Of a stretch of DNA of 22,265 nt, positions 14,426 through 21,243 are shown piece after piece (position 1 is the first letter of the stretch; the number at the start of each line of letters is the position of its first letter). Origin of the DNA: Actinomycetes bacterium (GTDB lineage Bacteria > Actinomycetota > CADDZG01 > JAHWKV01). The position numbers were made by a program, and so were the translations under genes. The stretch lies in contig JAJCYF010000247.1 in NCBI GenBank assembly GCA_029263035.1, positions 1-22,265 on the forward strand, read 5' to 3'. The notes below the pieces were generated by a model. That model worked only from the letters and a program-made list of their open reading frames with translations. It did no database searches and was not told the DNA's origin.

Positions 14426-15574
14426 ATGACACCATCGGGCCAGGATCTTTTGAAGCAGGCGCGAGCAGCAGCAGAGGCGCTCAAGCCGGAAGACGTTAAA
14501 CGTATAACCGACAGCGAAAAGGTGACGCTGGTCGATGTGCGGGAAGCAGACGAGTGGCGCAGGGGCCACCTCCCCGACGCGGTCCACGTCGCCCGCGGGT
14601 ATCTGGAATTTCAGGCGGAGTCAAAGGTCCCGGACAAGGACGCCCCCCTCATCGTCTACTGCGCCGGAGGCAACCGGTCCGCCTTTGCATCCGAGACACT
14701 GAAGCAGATGGGTTACACCAACGTCCGCCACATGAGCGGGGGCTTTACCGGATGGAGGGACGCCGGCCTGCCGGTGGTCGAGCCCATCGTCTGGACCGAC
14801 AAGCAGGCCGACCGCTACTCCCGCCATTTTGTTCTTCCCGAGGTGGGCGAGGCCGGCCAGCAAAAGATTTCCCAGGGCAGGGTCCTGGTCATCGGTGCCG
14901 GCGGCCTGGGCTCTCCGGCCCTGTACTACCTGGCGGCGGCCGGCGTGGGTACGCTCGGCATAGTGGATATGGACGACGTCGAAGACAACAACCTGCAGCG
15001 CCAGATCATCCACTCCACCGCCAAGGTGGGGATGAACAAGGCGGAGAGTGCGGGCAAGACCATCTCCGAGCTCAACCCCGACGTGAACGTCAAGGTCTAC
15101 AAGGATCGGCTGATGCCGGACAACGTGGACGAGGTCTTTGCCGGGTACGACATTGTTCTGGACGCCACCGACAACTTCTCAACCCGCTACCTGATCAACG
15201 AGACGGCCTACAAGTACGGGATCCCGAGCATCTACGGCTCCATCTACCGGTTCGAGGGCTACGCCAGCACCTTCTGGCCGGCGAAGGGGGGACCGTGCTA
15301 CCGGTGCATGCACCCGGAGGCACCCCCGGCCGAGCTGGCCCCCACCTGAGGTGAGGCCGGTGTCCTGGGCGTGCTCCCGGGAGTGATTGGAGTTCTACAG
15401 GCGAACGAGGCGCTGAAGATCCTCGTGGGTTACGGCGAGCCACTGGTTGGGCGCATCATGACTTTCGACGCGCAGGCCACCGAGTTTGGTGAGCTGAAGC
15501 TTCGAAGGGACCCGCAGTGCGCAACCTGCTCGGTTCCGCCGCCGGCCATCAAGCCGGTGGCTGTGGCCAGCTGA
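14426..15574 (+). CDS. Rhodanese-MoeB/ThiF fusion with in-frame TGA: putative selenoprotein (or nonsense-mutated gene)
   Basis: Full frame 382 aa with TGA at codon 308 (15347-15349). MoeB/ThiF proteins adenylate the C-terminal Gly of small sulfur carriers (MoaD, ThiS, CysO) and rhodanese domains supply persulfide sulfur. Rhodanese domain: about 20-117, active-site C79 in CAGGNRS. ThiF fold: from about 125, nucleotide loop GAGGLGSP (157-164), then VDMDDVEDNNLQRQ. The zinc site is split by the TGA: C291/C294 (CYRC) before, C365/C368 (CATC) after. Codons after the TGA read GEAGVLGVLPGVIGVLQ, matching the canonical CAEAGVLGVLPG with TGA in place of the conserved Cys, with no frame change. A SECIS-like hairpin follows. 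Termination at the TGA would give 307 aa lacking half the zinc site. The domain order is the reverse of actinobacterial MoeZ. No sulfur-carrier, selA, selB or selC gene is in the window. Confidence 0.8.
15357..15390 (+). promoter_or_regulatory. Putative bacterial SECIS element for Sec insertion at the TGA 15347-15349
   Basis: Upper stem: 15363-15369 pairs with 15376-15382 (7 bp, one G-U). The apical loop CGUGCU (15370-15375) has G at its second position, and starts 20 nt after the UGA. Lower stem: 15357-15361 can pair with 15386-15390 (5 bp with two G-U), separated by a small asymmetric internal loop. A short apical loop with G in the first two positions and a distance of roughly 16-37 nt are the accepted bacterial SECIS properties. 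The same bases encode the conserved LGVLPGV segment in GC-rich codons, so chance pairing must be excluded. Confidence 0.55.
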
Positions 15575-15585
15575 CCACCCGTCGT

Positions 15586-15620
15586 AAAAAAAGGGCCTGC
15601 GCAATGCGCAGGCCCTTCTT
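15586..15620. terminator. Bidirectional Rho-independent terminator
   Basis: A 12-bp perfect stem (15591-15602 with 15606-15617) around a 3-nt loop. For the minus strand it is followed by a run of seven U (complement of A15586-15592, partly in the stem). For the plus strand the tail is TTCTTCTT. It serves the convergent rhodanese-MoeB gene and the cspA operon. Its position just after 15574 is consistent with the long readthrough form of the gene being the real transcription unit. Confidence 0.88.
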
Positions 15621-15639
15621 CTTGAATTCGATTGAACCG

Positions 15640-16005
15640 CTAACGCCTCCGGCGTCCCCGGCTGCCTCCGGCACCGCCGCGGCGCTTGGGTGGACCGCCC
15701 GGGCGGCTTCTCCGCCGCGGGGGCGGCGGTGCTGCCGGGTCGCGTCCCGTGGAGGGACCGCGATTGGCAAGGGAGAGGGCAACCGCATCGGCAACCTCTT
15801 CGCAGACCTTCGAGCCGCCTTCCTGGCCGATGATCAACTGGAACAGGACGCTTCTTTCGAGCTGCTCTATGGAATCGACAACTTTGCTGCGTGTGCCCGC
15901 GGGAGTTCTCCATTCGGCATGGATTCGTCCGGAAGGTGGGATCTCGATCTTAAGGTCGGCGTCGCCGACTCTGCCTTCCCAGGCTACTGAGGAGGCTAAA
16001 TTCAA
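15640..16005 (-). CDS. Small protein with Arg/Gly/Pro-rich basic tail, coupled to cspA
   Basis: Encodes 121 aa from TTG 16005, which overlaps the cspA stop as TTGA. Residues 1-82 look like a compact folded domain (VAWEGRVGDADLKIEIPPSG, then SIEQLERSVLFQLIIGQEGG, CEEVADAVALSLAN); I recognise no family. Residues about 83-121 are low-complexity and strongly basic (PPPPRRRSRPGGPPKRR and a terminal GRRRR), like RGG-type RNA-binding tails. Coupling to a cold-shock RNA chaperone suggests an RNA-related role, which is inference. GC-rich codons make spurious frames likely in the tail, but the clean stop just before the shared terminator supports the gene. Confidence 0.65.
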   Translation of the reverse strand: MNLASSVAWEGRVGDADLKIEIPPSGRIHAEWRTPAGTRSKVVDSIEQLERSVLFQLIIGQEGGSKVCEEVADAVALSLANRGPSTGRDPAAPPPPRRRSRPGGPPKRRGGAGGSRGRRRR

Positions 16006-16211
16006 GCGGGATCCGCCGCACGGACGGAGGAAGCCTGGAGTCCTTTGGGACCCTGCGTCACCTCGAATTCCACCGTCTGACCCTCTTCAAGATTGCGGTA
16101 TCCGTCGCCCTCGATCGCGCTGAAATGCACAAATACGTCATCTCCATCGGAACGTGAGATAAAGCCGTAACCCTTCTCGGCGCTGAACCACTTCACCGTG
16201 CCGCTTGCCAT
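16002..16211 (-). CDS. Cold-shock protein, CspA family
   Basis: Encodes 69 aa from ATG 16211; the in-frame upstream codons are not family sequence, and GGGAGGG lies about 8 nt before this ATG. The single OB-fold has RNP1 (KGYGFISR) and RNP2 (DVFVHFSAI), the residues that bind single-stranded RNA or DNA, and starts with the typical GTVKWFSAEKGYGFI. It acts as an RNA chaperone and antiterminator. The stop overlaps the start of the downstream basic-tail gene, a coupled two-gene operon closed by the terminator at 15586-15620. Confidence 0.95.
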   Translation of the reverse strand: MASGTVKWFSAEKGYGFISRSDGDDVFVHFSAIEGDGYRNLEEGQTVEFEVTQGPKGLQASSVRAADPA

Positions 16212-16346
16212 ATGCAATTCCCTCCCTTCACAAGTACGCCTTGCCGGCCGCCCGGCATGGAGGGAACTGCTGGTACTGCACGTGCGCATGGACCTGGGCT
16301 GTGCCCTCAACGATTACTTTAACACCTGGCTTAAAATTCCGAAATC

Positions 16347-16378
16347 CCAAAACGACGGCCCGCAGGCCGTCGTTTGGG
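16347..16378 (-). terminator. Terminator hairpin after the DUF4383 gene
   Basis: An 11-bp perfect stem (16350-16360 with 16365-16375) with a CGCA loop, extendable by three G-C pairs past one bulged A. It starts 16 nt after the minus-strand stop at 16394. The tail on the minus strand is only moderately T-rich. Confidence 0.6.
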
Positions 16379-16393
16379 AAGCTGTGGGGAGCG

Positions 16394-16780
16394 TCAGGCG
16401 GTGGCTACCTTTCGCCCCTGAAAGCCGATTGCCAGGGCCAGCAGGCCGGTGGCGAAGTGAAGCATGTTGTCGGCCAGGTTGATGTTGAGCAGGTCGTTGA
16501 CGATGGCCAGGTTCAGCACTCCGATGATCCCTACCAGTGTGTAGACCGCGCCGATGGTCATCGAGACGAGGCGGGCGCTCCGGTCCGATTGGGCTCCTGC
16601 CAGGAACCCGAAGCCGACGAGCAGGTGGACGACGTTGTGCATTGCGGTGACGCCGAAGATGCCCAACAGGAACTCCGGGGTCTGGTCGGTGGTACCTCCA
16701 AAGAACGATACAAATCCGAGTATTCCGACCAGTACGTAGACGCCGCCGAACGTGGTGGCAAATTTCTGGGCCAAGCTCAT
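16394..16780 (-). CDS. DUF4383-like four-helix membrane protein
   Basis: Encodes 128 aa. Four hydrophobic helices at about 8-28, 36-62, 70-92 and 104-121, separated by short loops. The first two hold the family-like pattern FGGVYVLVGILGF and HNVVHLLVGFGFLAG, the last HFATGLLALAIGF. DUF4383 proteins are common in actinobacteria and have no assigned function. GGGAGG lies 6 nt before the ATG. Upstream on the same strand lies a gene-free interval ending in a strong terminator, so the gene may be under attenuation or have its own promoter at about 16781-16870. Confidence 0.85.
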   Translation of the reverse strand: MSLAQKFATTFGGVYVLVGILGFVSFFGGTTDQTPEFLLGIFGVTAMHNVVHLLVGFGFLAGAQSDRSARLVSMTIGAVYTLVGIIGVLNLAIVNDLLNINLADNMLHFATGLLALAIGFQGRKVATA

Positions 16781-17119
16781 TCTTACCTCCCTATCGATTC
16801 GAACCTTTGCCCGTTATTCAGGGCAAGGCGTCGGTTCGGATTGGGCGGAAGGCAAAAAAGTCGGACCTGCGCATAAAAAAGGGCCCCCCGTCTTGCGAGG
16901 AGCCCTTTAGCTGCTGATTCCCGGCCGGGTGGCGCGTGGCCGGATATGCGCGAACCCACCTAACGCATATCCTCTGAACACCCGTCTGCTTCGGGCAAAC
17001 TCGGTCTAAGACAACACGGGATTGGTGAACATGTCCAGGATCATTTTGGCGCAGCGCCCCGTTTTTGCGGAGTGTTGTCCCGCCACCAATCCGCATCGGT
17101 CATACGTGCGAATAGATCG
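16781..17119. other. 339-bp gene-free interval with terminator, hairpin and crossing complementarities; candidate structured RNA
   Basis: Between the minus-strand DUF4383 gene and the plus-strand sigma gene. Seen: a terminator facing the minus strand (16875-16908); a 9-bp hairpin 16942-16950/16964-16972 with a 13-nt loop; and two perfect complementary pairs, 17010-17017 with 17072-17079 (8 bp) and 17019-17027 with 17084-17092 (9 bp), arranged in crossing order, so they would form a pseudoknot or two alternative folds. A minus-strand 92-codon frame here has no protein-like features. It may be a small RNA or a leader of either flanking gene. I could not match it to a known RNA class. Confidence 0.45.
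16875..16908 (-). terminator. Minus-strand Rho-independent terminator with no recognised upstream gene
   Basis: On the minus strand a 10-bp stem (16908-16899 with 16878-16887, one G-U) around an 11-nt loop ends in a run of six U (16880-16875, three of them in the stem). It implies a transcript initiated to the right of 16908 on the minus strand, where no convincing gene exists. It is 95 nt before the start of the DUF4383 gene, which also fits an attenuator. Confidence 0.7.
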
Positions 17120-17725
17120 ATGAAAGGCAGAGTGAGAAGGCCCTCCAGGGTCGGCGAGTCCTCCGACGATTCGGATCTGCTCAGCGGCCTGGCAGCCGGG
17201 GATCAGCAGTCGCTTGCAGCGCTGTACGACCGGTATGGCAACGCAGCCCTTGGGCTCGCCTTCAAGGTTTGCGGCAACCGGGCTATTGCGGAGGACATCG
17301 TGCAGGAAGCGTTTTTGGCTTTATGGCAGAAGCCGGGCAGCTTCGACTCCAAGCGCGGGTCCGCGGGGTCTTTTCTAATGGGAATCGTCCACCACAAGGC
17401 GGTCGACGCCGTACGCCGGGAAGCGGCGCTCCACCGGCGAGAGGAGAGCTTTGCCGTGGAGCCTCAGGAGTCATCTGAGGACGAGGTGGTCGAGGCCGCC
17501 TGGATCTCGATGAGAAAGACCAAGGTGCTGGCAGCCCTCGGCCAGCTTTCCGATGTTCAACGGGAGGCGCTGGAGCTGGCGTACCTGCAGGGCCTGACCT
17601 ACAGCGACGTAGCGACCCGCCTGAACATCCCGTTGGGCACGGCCAAGACCCGGTTGCGCGACGGTATGATTCGGTTGCGCTCTTTGCTGGCACAAAGCGA
17701 GGTGACCGGGTCTTATGACTCATGA
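17120..17725 (+). CDS. ECF sigma factor with RskA-type anti-sigma
   Basis: Encodes 201 aa from ATG 17120. The longer frame from 17072 adds non-family residues and covers the dyad region. GTG 17132, just after AAGG, is another possibility. Sigma region 2: LYDRYGNAALGLAFKVCGN, IAEDIVQEAFLALWQ, GSFLMGIVHHKAVDAVRREA. Region 4: LSDVQREALELAYLQGLTYS, DVATRLNIPLGTAKTRLRDG. It looks like the SigK/SigL-like ECF groups paired with membrane RskA anti-sigmas. It overlaps the anti-sigma gene by 11 bp, so the pair is made together. Envelope or redox stress is a usual signal for this class, inferred only. Confidence 0.92.
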   Translation: MKGRVRRPSRVGESSDDSDLLSGLAAGDQQSLAALYDRYGNAALGLAFKVCGNRAIAEDIVQEAFLALWQKPGSFDSKRGSAGSFLMGIVHHKAVDAVRREAALHRREESFAVEPQESSEDEVVEAAWISMRKTKVLAALGQLSDVQREALELAYLQGLTYSDVATRLNIPLGTAKTRLRDGMIRLRSLLAQSEVTGSYDS

Positions 17726-18464
17726 CGACTTGAAGGACCTGGTCCCTCTGTACGCACTTGACGCTCTGCCCTCCGAGGATGAGCAGGAGCTCACCGCCCA
17801 TCTGGCTACCTGTTCGGAATGCTCCGCCCTGCTTGCCGGCCACCGGGAAACCGCCGGCATGCTGGCCTTTTCCGCGCCGAGCCTTGAGGCTTCTCCGGGT
17901 CTGCGGGACCGGATCCTCAGGGAAGCATCAAGGACCGCCCCTATACAGCTCACCCCGGCCCCGGCGGCAACTCCGCCGTTCCGGCGGAACCGGCGCCTGC
18001 AATGGGCCGGCGGCCTGGCGGCGGCGTGCGTGTTTGCTCTGCTGGTGGGCGGCCTGGTGGTGCGCCAGATGGCCGACCGGGATCCCGGGGACACCCAGCA
18101 GGAGATGCTTCTGGCTCGCCAGCAGGAGGCGCTCAACATCATCAGCTCGCCCGACTCGATTGCCATCACCATGGCCTCGACCGACGACTTTCCCAACGCC
18201 TACGGAAAAGCCTTCGTCTCCGCAGACGACGGGAAGGCGGCGGTGTTGCTTTCCGGGTTGAGTGAGCCGGAGAACGACGTCTACACGCTGTGGATCGTCG
18301 AGGACGGGGACCCATCCCGGATTGCCGACTTCGATGTGGACGGAGGGGCCCAGACGATCCTGGTCGACGACCGCGACGTGGACTCCGCCGTGTCGTTCGC
18401 GGTTACGAGGGAGCCCAACCGGGGCAATGCCAGCCCCCAGGGGCCGGTGGTTATCGCTACCTAG
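17715..18464 (+). CDS. RskA-like membrane anti-sigma factor
   Basis: Encodes 249 aa. An N-terminal zinc-finger anti-sigma domain carries H29-x3-C33-x2-C36 (HLATCSEC), which binds sigma. A single membrane helix lies at about 96-116. The extracytoplasmic RskA-type domain (about 140-249) includes DDGKAAVLLSGLSEPENDVY and YTLWIVEDG. Regulated proteolysis of the membrane part normally frees sigma. It overlaps the sigma gene upstream and converges with the metalloprotease gene over 8 bp. Length and layout are normal. Confidence 0.92.
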   Translation: MTHDDLKDLVPLYALDALPSEDEQELTAHLATCSECSALLAGHRETAGMLAFSAPSLEASPGLRDRILREASRTAPIQLTPAPAATPPFRRNRRLQWAGGLAAACVFALLVGGLVVRQMADRDPGDTQQEMLLARQQEALNIISSPDSIAITMASTDDFPNAYGKAFVSADDGKAAVLLSGLSEPENDVYTLWIVEDGDPSRIADFDVDGGAQTILVDDRDVDSAVSFAVTREPNRGNASPQGPVVIAT

Positions 18465-19599
18465 GGCCTATCCGGCTCAGCCAGCGGTGGGGCTGGGCCA
18501 GCTCTCCCAGGTCCGGGAGATTTTCGGGCTTCTGCCACAGGTGCTCCAGCCCGCCCGCGGCGGCGATCGTGGTGACGAACCGCTGCCCCCGGTGCTGCTG
18601 CTCGTTGCCCAGGTCCAGGCCGAACATCTTTTCCATCATTCGTTCCGGCGAGCTGCGCTCCGCGCGGCGCCGGGTCATGCCCTCGGCAATCTTGTCGAAT
18701 GACTCGGTGAGTCCCATGCCGGCCTTTCGGACGATCCAGTCGCTGTAGCCCTCGGCGGCACTGGTGAAGCACATGATCTTCTCCACCAGCCCCTCCTGGG
18801 CCGGGGAGCGCAGTAGGGGGAACAGATCTTCCGGCCGCTGCATCAGCGTGCTCAGCTCCTGCGGGTCACTGAGGTTGCCCAGCCGGGAGGCAAGTTGGGA
18901 GGAATCGATCTCGGCCGCGTCCATGTACTGCTCGACCAGTCCGAGAAGGTAGGGCCGCATCCATGCAACCGCCTGGAAATGCAGTTCATGGGAAACCTCG
19001 TGCAGGGCCAGCCACATGCGGAACTCCTGCGGCTTGATCTGCAGGTCCCGCTCGACGTCCAAAACGTTCGGGTAGTTGAAGTAGAGGCGGCCGGGACGGG
19101 TACGGGGCAGGCACAGATCCCATACTCCCAGTGCCTTGTGGGCCATGTATCCCACCACCAACCCGACCTGGGATCCCATGAGAAACGGGCTCACCGCACC
19201 CATCAGGGGGGCTGCGGGGCCAACCCCCAGACCTGAGGCCGCGCTGCCGGAAAGTTTGGAGGCCAGGCGCTCGATGAGGGGCTTGAGGGAGTCGAGGTTC
19301 ACCTGCGCCCACTGCGTCCGCCAGAGCAGCCGGACGTCGGTTACCCCCTGTACCGGCCCCAGGCCGGTGTGGCCGACCACCGCCAGCTCGGCTATTCGAC
19401 AGGCCTGGTTGAATTCGTCGACGTCCGCCGCAGTCGGTTTGCTGCTTCGCCGCCCCGACCCGGCAACTGCGTCGCCGATCTCGCCGGCGATCTTCCAGTC
19501 GACCGGACCGGACTGTCCACGCAGCGCATTGTTGATCTCCCGGAAGAGGGGAATCTCAAGCAACCGGCGGCTGAGCTCGCTGTTGTCGATGCCGTCCAT
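18457..19599 (-). CDS. Zinc metalloprotease-like protein, DUF2342 family (F420-associated type)
   Basis: Encodes 380 aa. The HExxH zinc motif is H200-E-V-S-H204 (ALHEVSHELHF), with a downstream acidic helix. A membrane-like Gly/Ala-rich stretch at about 118-160 (MGAVSPFLMGSQVGLVVGYM) is family-typical, as are RLYFNYPNV and WLALHE. The family occurs in F420-producing actinobacteria and its substrate is unknown. The start codon at 19599 (ATG) is the first in frame; no strong ribosome site is seen. Its 3' end overlaps the anti-sigma gene. It is not in an operon with F420 genes here. Confidence 0.9.
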   Translation of the reverse strand: MDGIDNSELSRRLLEIPLFREINNALRGQSGPVDWKIAGEIGDAVAGSGRRSSKPTAADVDEFNQACRIAELAVVGHTGLGPVQGVTDVRLLWRTQWAQVNLDSLKPLIERLASKLSGSAASGLGVGPAAPLMGAVSPFLMGSQVGLVVGYMAHKALGVWDLCLPRTRPGRLYFNYPNVLDVERDLQIKPQEFRMWLALHEVSHELHFQAVAWMRPYLLGLVEQYMDAAEIDSSQLASRLGNLSDPQELSTLMQRPEDLFPLLRSPAQEGLVEKIMCFTSAAEGYSDWIVRKAGMGLTESFDKIAEGMTRRRAERSSPERMMEKMFGLDLGNEQQHRGQRFVTTIAAAGGLEHLWQKPENLPDLGELAQPHRWLSRIGPR

Positions 19600-19761
19600 A
19601 CGACTAGTTTGTCACCCCTGGGAAACGTGCCGGTGTAAGGCTGAATCGTCAGGGGTAATATGTTTGTTGTCCCAAATCCGCAAACCTGTACACTTCAGCT
19701 GAAACAACTTTCAGCAGCAGGCAGCAGCAAGCAGTTTGGACACCAGAGAGGGGGAATTCCG

Positions 19762-19845
19762 GTGGACCTCGTCAATCCGGTATTTTGGATCATTTTGTGC
19801 GTTCTGGGCCTCGCCTACGTTCTGGCACTGGCACTGCGCAACTAG
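19762..19845 (+). CDS. 27-residue single-helix membrane peptide
   Basis: Read from GTG 19762, which follows AGAGGGGG by 8 nt. The peptide is VDLVNPVFWIILCVLGLAYV plus LALALRN, almost all one membrane helix with a charged C-terminus. It resembles in size and form KdpF-type or other small regulatory membrane peptides, but I cannot assign it. A strong terminator follows within 25 nt, so it has its own short transcript, which supports it being real. No kdp genes are near. Confidence 0.6.
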   Translation: MDLVNPVFWIILCVLGLAYVLALALRN

Positions 19846-19867
19846 TTAAAAGTCTTTCCAGCAACAT

Positions 19868-19899
19868 GGAGCGCCGGTTTTCCGGTGCTCCTTTTTTTT
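19868..19899 (+). terminator. Strong Rho-independent terminator after the 27-residue gene
   Basis: A 10-bp stem (19868-19877 with 19882-19891, one G-U) around a TTTT loop is followed by eight T (19892-19899). Confidence 0.9.
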
Positions 19900-19998
19900 G
19901 TGCCCAGACTCAACAATGGCTCTTTGAATCTCGTGGGGGTCGGTTACCCTTATCCCTTACTCAAGCGCTGGCCCAAAAGACTTTCCCGGAGGAACACA

Positions 19999-20160
19999 TT
20001 GGCCTATCTCATCTTTGCCGTAGTAATGGCCACCGCATTGATCGGGTACCTCTCGATGAGGATGAAAACCCCCAACGACCCCGCCAAGTCGGTCGACTCC
20101 TTTCAGCGTGCGATTAAAGCCCTTGCGCCCGAAAGGGAGGGTAAGGGCCCCAAAAGCTAG
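19999..20160 (+). CDS. 53-residue single-pass membrane protein upstream of mreB
   Basis: I place the start at TTG 19999, because GGAGG ends 7 nt before it; the longer frame from 19885 begins inside the preceding terminator. Residues 2-20 form a membrane helix (AYLIFAVVMATALIGYL). A basic and then mixed-charge tail (MRMKTPNDPAKSVDSFQRAI, ending ALAPEREGKGPKS) probably faces the cytoplasm. The stop is 18 bp before mreB, so it is likely co-transcribed and could be a partner of the cell-shape machinery. I recognise no family. Confidence 0.65.
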   Translation: MAYLIFAVVMATALIGYLSMRMKTPNDPAKSVDSFQRAIKALAPEREGKGPKS

Positions 20161-20178
20161 CTGATCGGAGCGCATTCC

Positions 20179-21183
20179 ATGGGCCGCGACCTGGCGATAG
20201 ATCTGGGCACCGCCAACACCCTGATCTACGCGAGCGGCCAGGGGATCGTCCTCAACGAACCAACGGTCATCGCTCTCAACCGGGAGAACAACCAGGTCCT
20301 GGCAGTAGGCCAGGAAGCTTGGCATATGATCGGGCGCACTCCCGGATATATCGTGGCCGAACGGCCTCTGCGCCGCGGTGCAATCAGCGACTTCGACATC
20401 ACCGAACGTTATATCCGGCTTCTCATGCAAAAGGTCGGCGTCCGCAAGATGGCCAGAACGCGGGTGCTCATAGCGATCCCCTCGGCCATCACCGGGGTGG
20501 AGCGCAGGGCCGTCCAGGACGCGGCGGTTGCTGCCGGAGCCCGCTCCGCCTACCTGATCGAGGAGCCCGTCGCGGCCGCCATCGGTGCCGGGCTGCCCAT
20601 CCAGGAGCCCACCGGCAACTTCATCGTCGACATCGGCGGTGGTACCAGCGAGGTCGGTGTGCTGGCAATGGGTGGGGTGGTGGTCAACAAGTCCATCCGG
20701 GTCGGGGGCTTCGACATCGACGATGCCATCTCCCGGCACATCCGCAAGGAGTACGCCATCGTGGTGGGGGAGCGTACCGCCGAGCAGATAAAGATCGCCA
20801 TCGGGTCGGCTTTTCCCCTGGCCGTTGAGGAAAAGGCGGAGATCAAGGGGCGAGACCTGGCCACGGGGATGCCGAAAACGCTGCAAATCTCCTCCCAGGA
20901 GATCCGGGAGGCCATCTCTGAGACGGTTTCGGCGATCATCGAGGCTGTCGTATCGGCGCTCGCCGAGACGCCTCCCGAGATGGGGCAGGACATCATGGAC
21001 CGCGGAATCGCTCTAACCGGCGGAAGTGGCATGCTGAGAGGGCTGGATATGAGGATCGCAGAGGAGTGTGATGTGCCCGTCCACCTGACCGACCGCCCCC
21101 TGGAGTGCGTCGTCTTCGGCGCCGGCAAATGCCTTGAGTCCATGCATCTTTTGAAGGGCCTCTTTGCATCGACCAGACCCTGA
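20179..21183 (+). CDS. mreB: Rod-shape-determining actin homologue MreB
   Basis: Encodes 334 aa. MreB polymerises under the membrane and guides lateral cell-wall synthesis. Actin-fold phosphate loops are LAIDLGTANTLIY (5-17) and VDIGGGTSEVGVLAMGG. The PRLRRGAISDFDITE type segment (LRRGAISDFDIT) and EEPVAAAIGAGLPIQEPTG, GGFDIDDAI, and the C-terminal ALTGGSGMLRGLD are conserved. GGAG lies 9 nt before the ATG. mreC, mreD, pbp2 and rodA do not follow directly; a MarP-like gene does. Confidence 0.95.
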   Translation: MGRDLAIDLGTANTLIYASGQGIVLNEPTVIALNRENNQVLAVGQEAWHMIGRTPGYIVAERPLRRGAISDFDITERYIRLLMQKVGVRKMARTRVLIAIPSAITGVERRAVQDAAVAAGARSAYLIEEPVAAAIGAGLPIQEPTGNFIVDIGGGTSEVGVLAMGGVVVNKSIRVGGFDIDDAISRHIRKEYAIVVGERTAEQIKIAIGSAFPLAVEEKAEIKGRDLATGMPKTLQISSQEIREAISETVSAIIEAVVSALAETPPEMGQDIMDRGIALTGGSGMLRGLDMRIAEECDVPVHLTDRPLECVVFGAGKCLESMHLLKGLFASTRP

Positions 21184-21243
21184 CCGACCCGCACAGACTG
21201 TGAAAAAAGCCCCCAACCGCTTCGCGCACACCGAGTTCGCCCG

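Noticed and set aside
15371..15574. 67-codon frame as a separate gene after the TGA
   Set aside because: It is the direct in-frame continuation of the MoeB domain; the GTG lies inside conserved sequence and inside the putative SECIS.
14347..15574. General reassignment of TGA to an amino acid in this organism
   Set aside because: TGA ends the E2, LipA, LLM, CspA and sigma genes at family-consistent positions with neighbours starting right there.
16818..17096. 92-codon minus-strand frame as a protein gene
   Set aside because: No ribosome site, low protein-like quality, and it runs through the terminator at 16875-16908; treated as noncoding.
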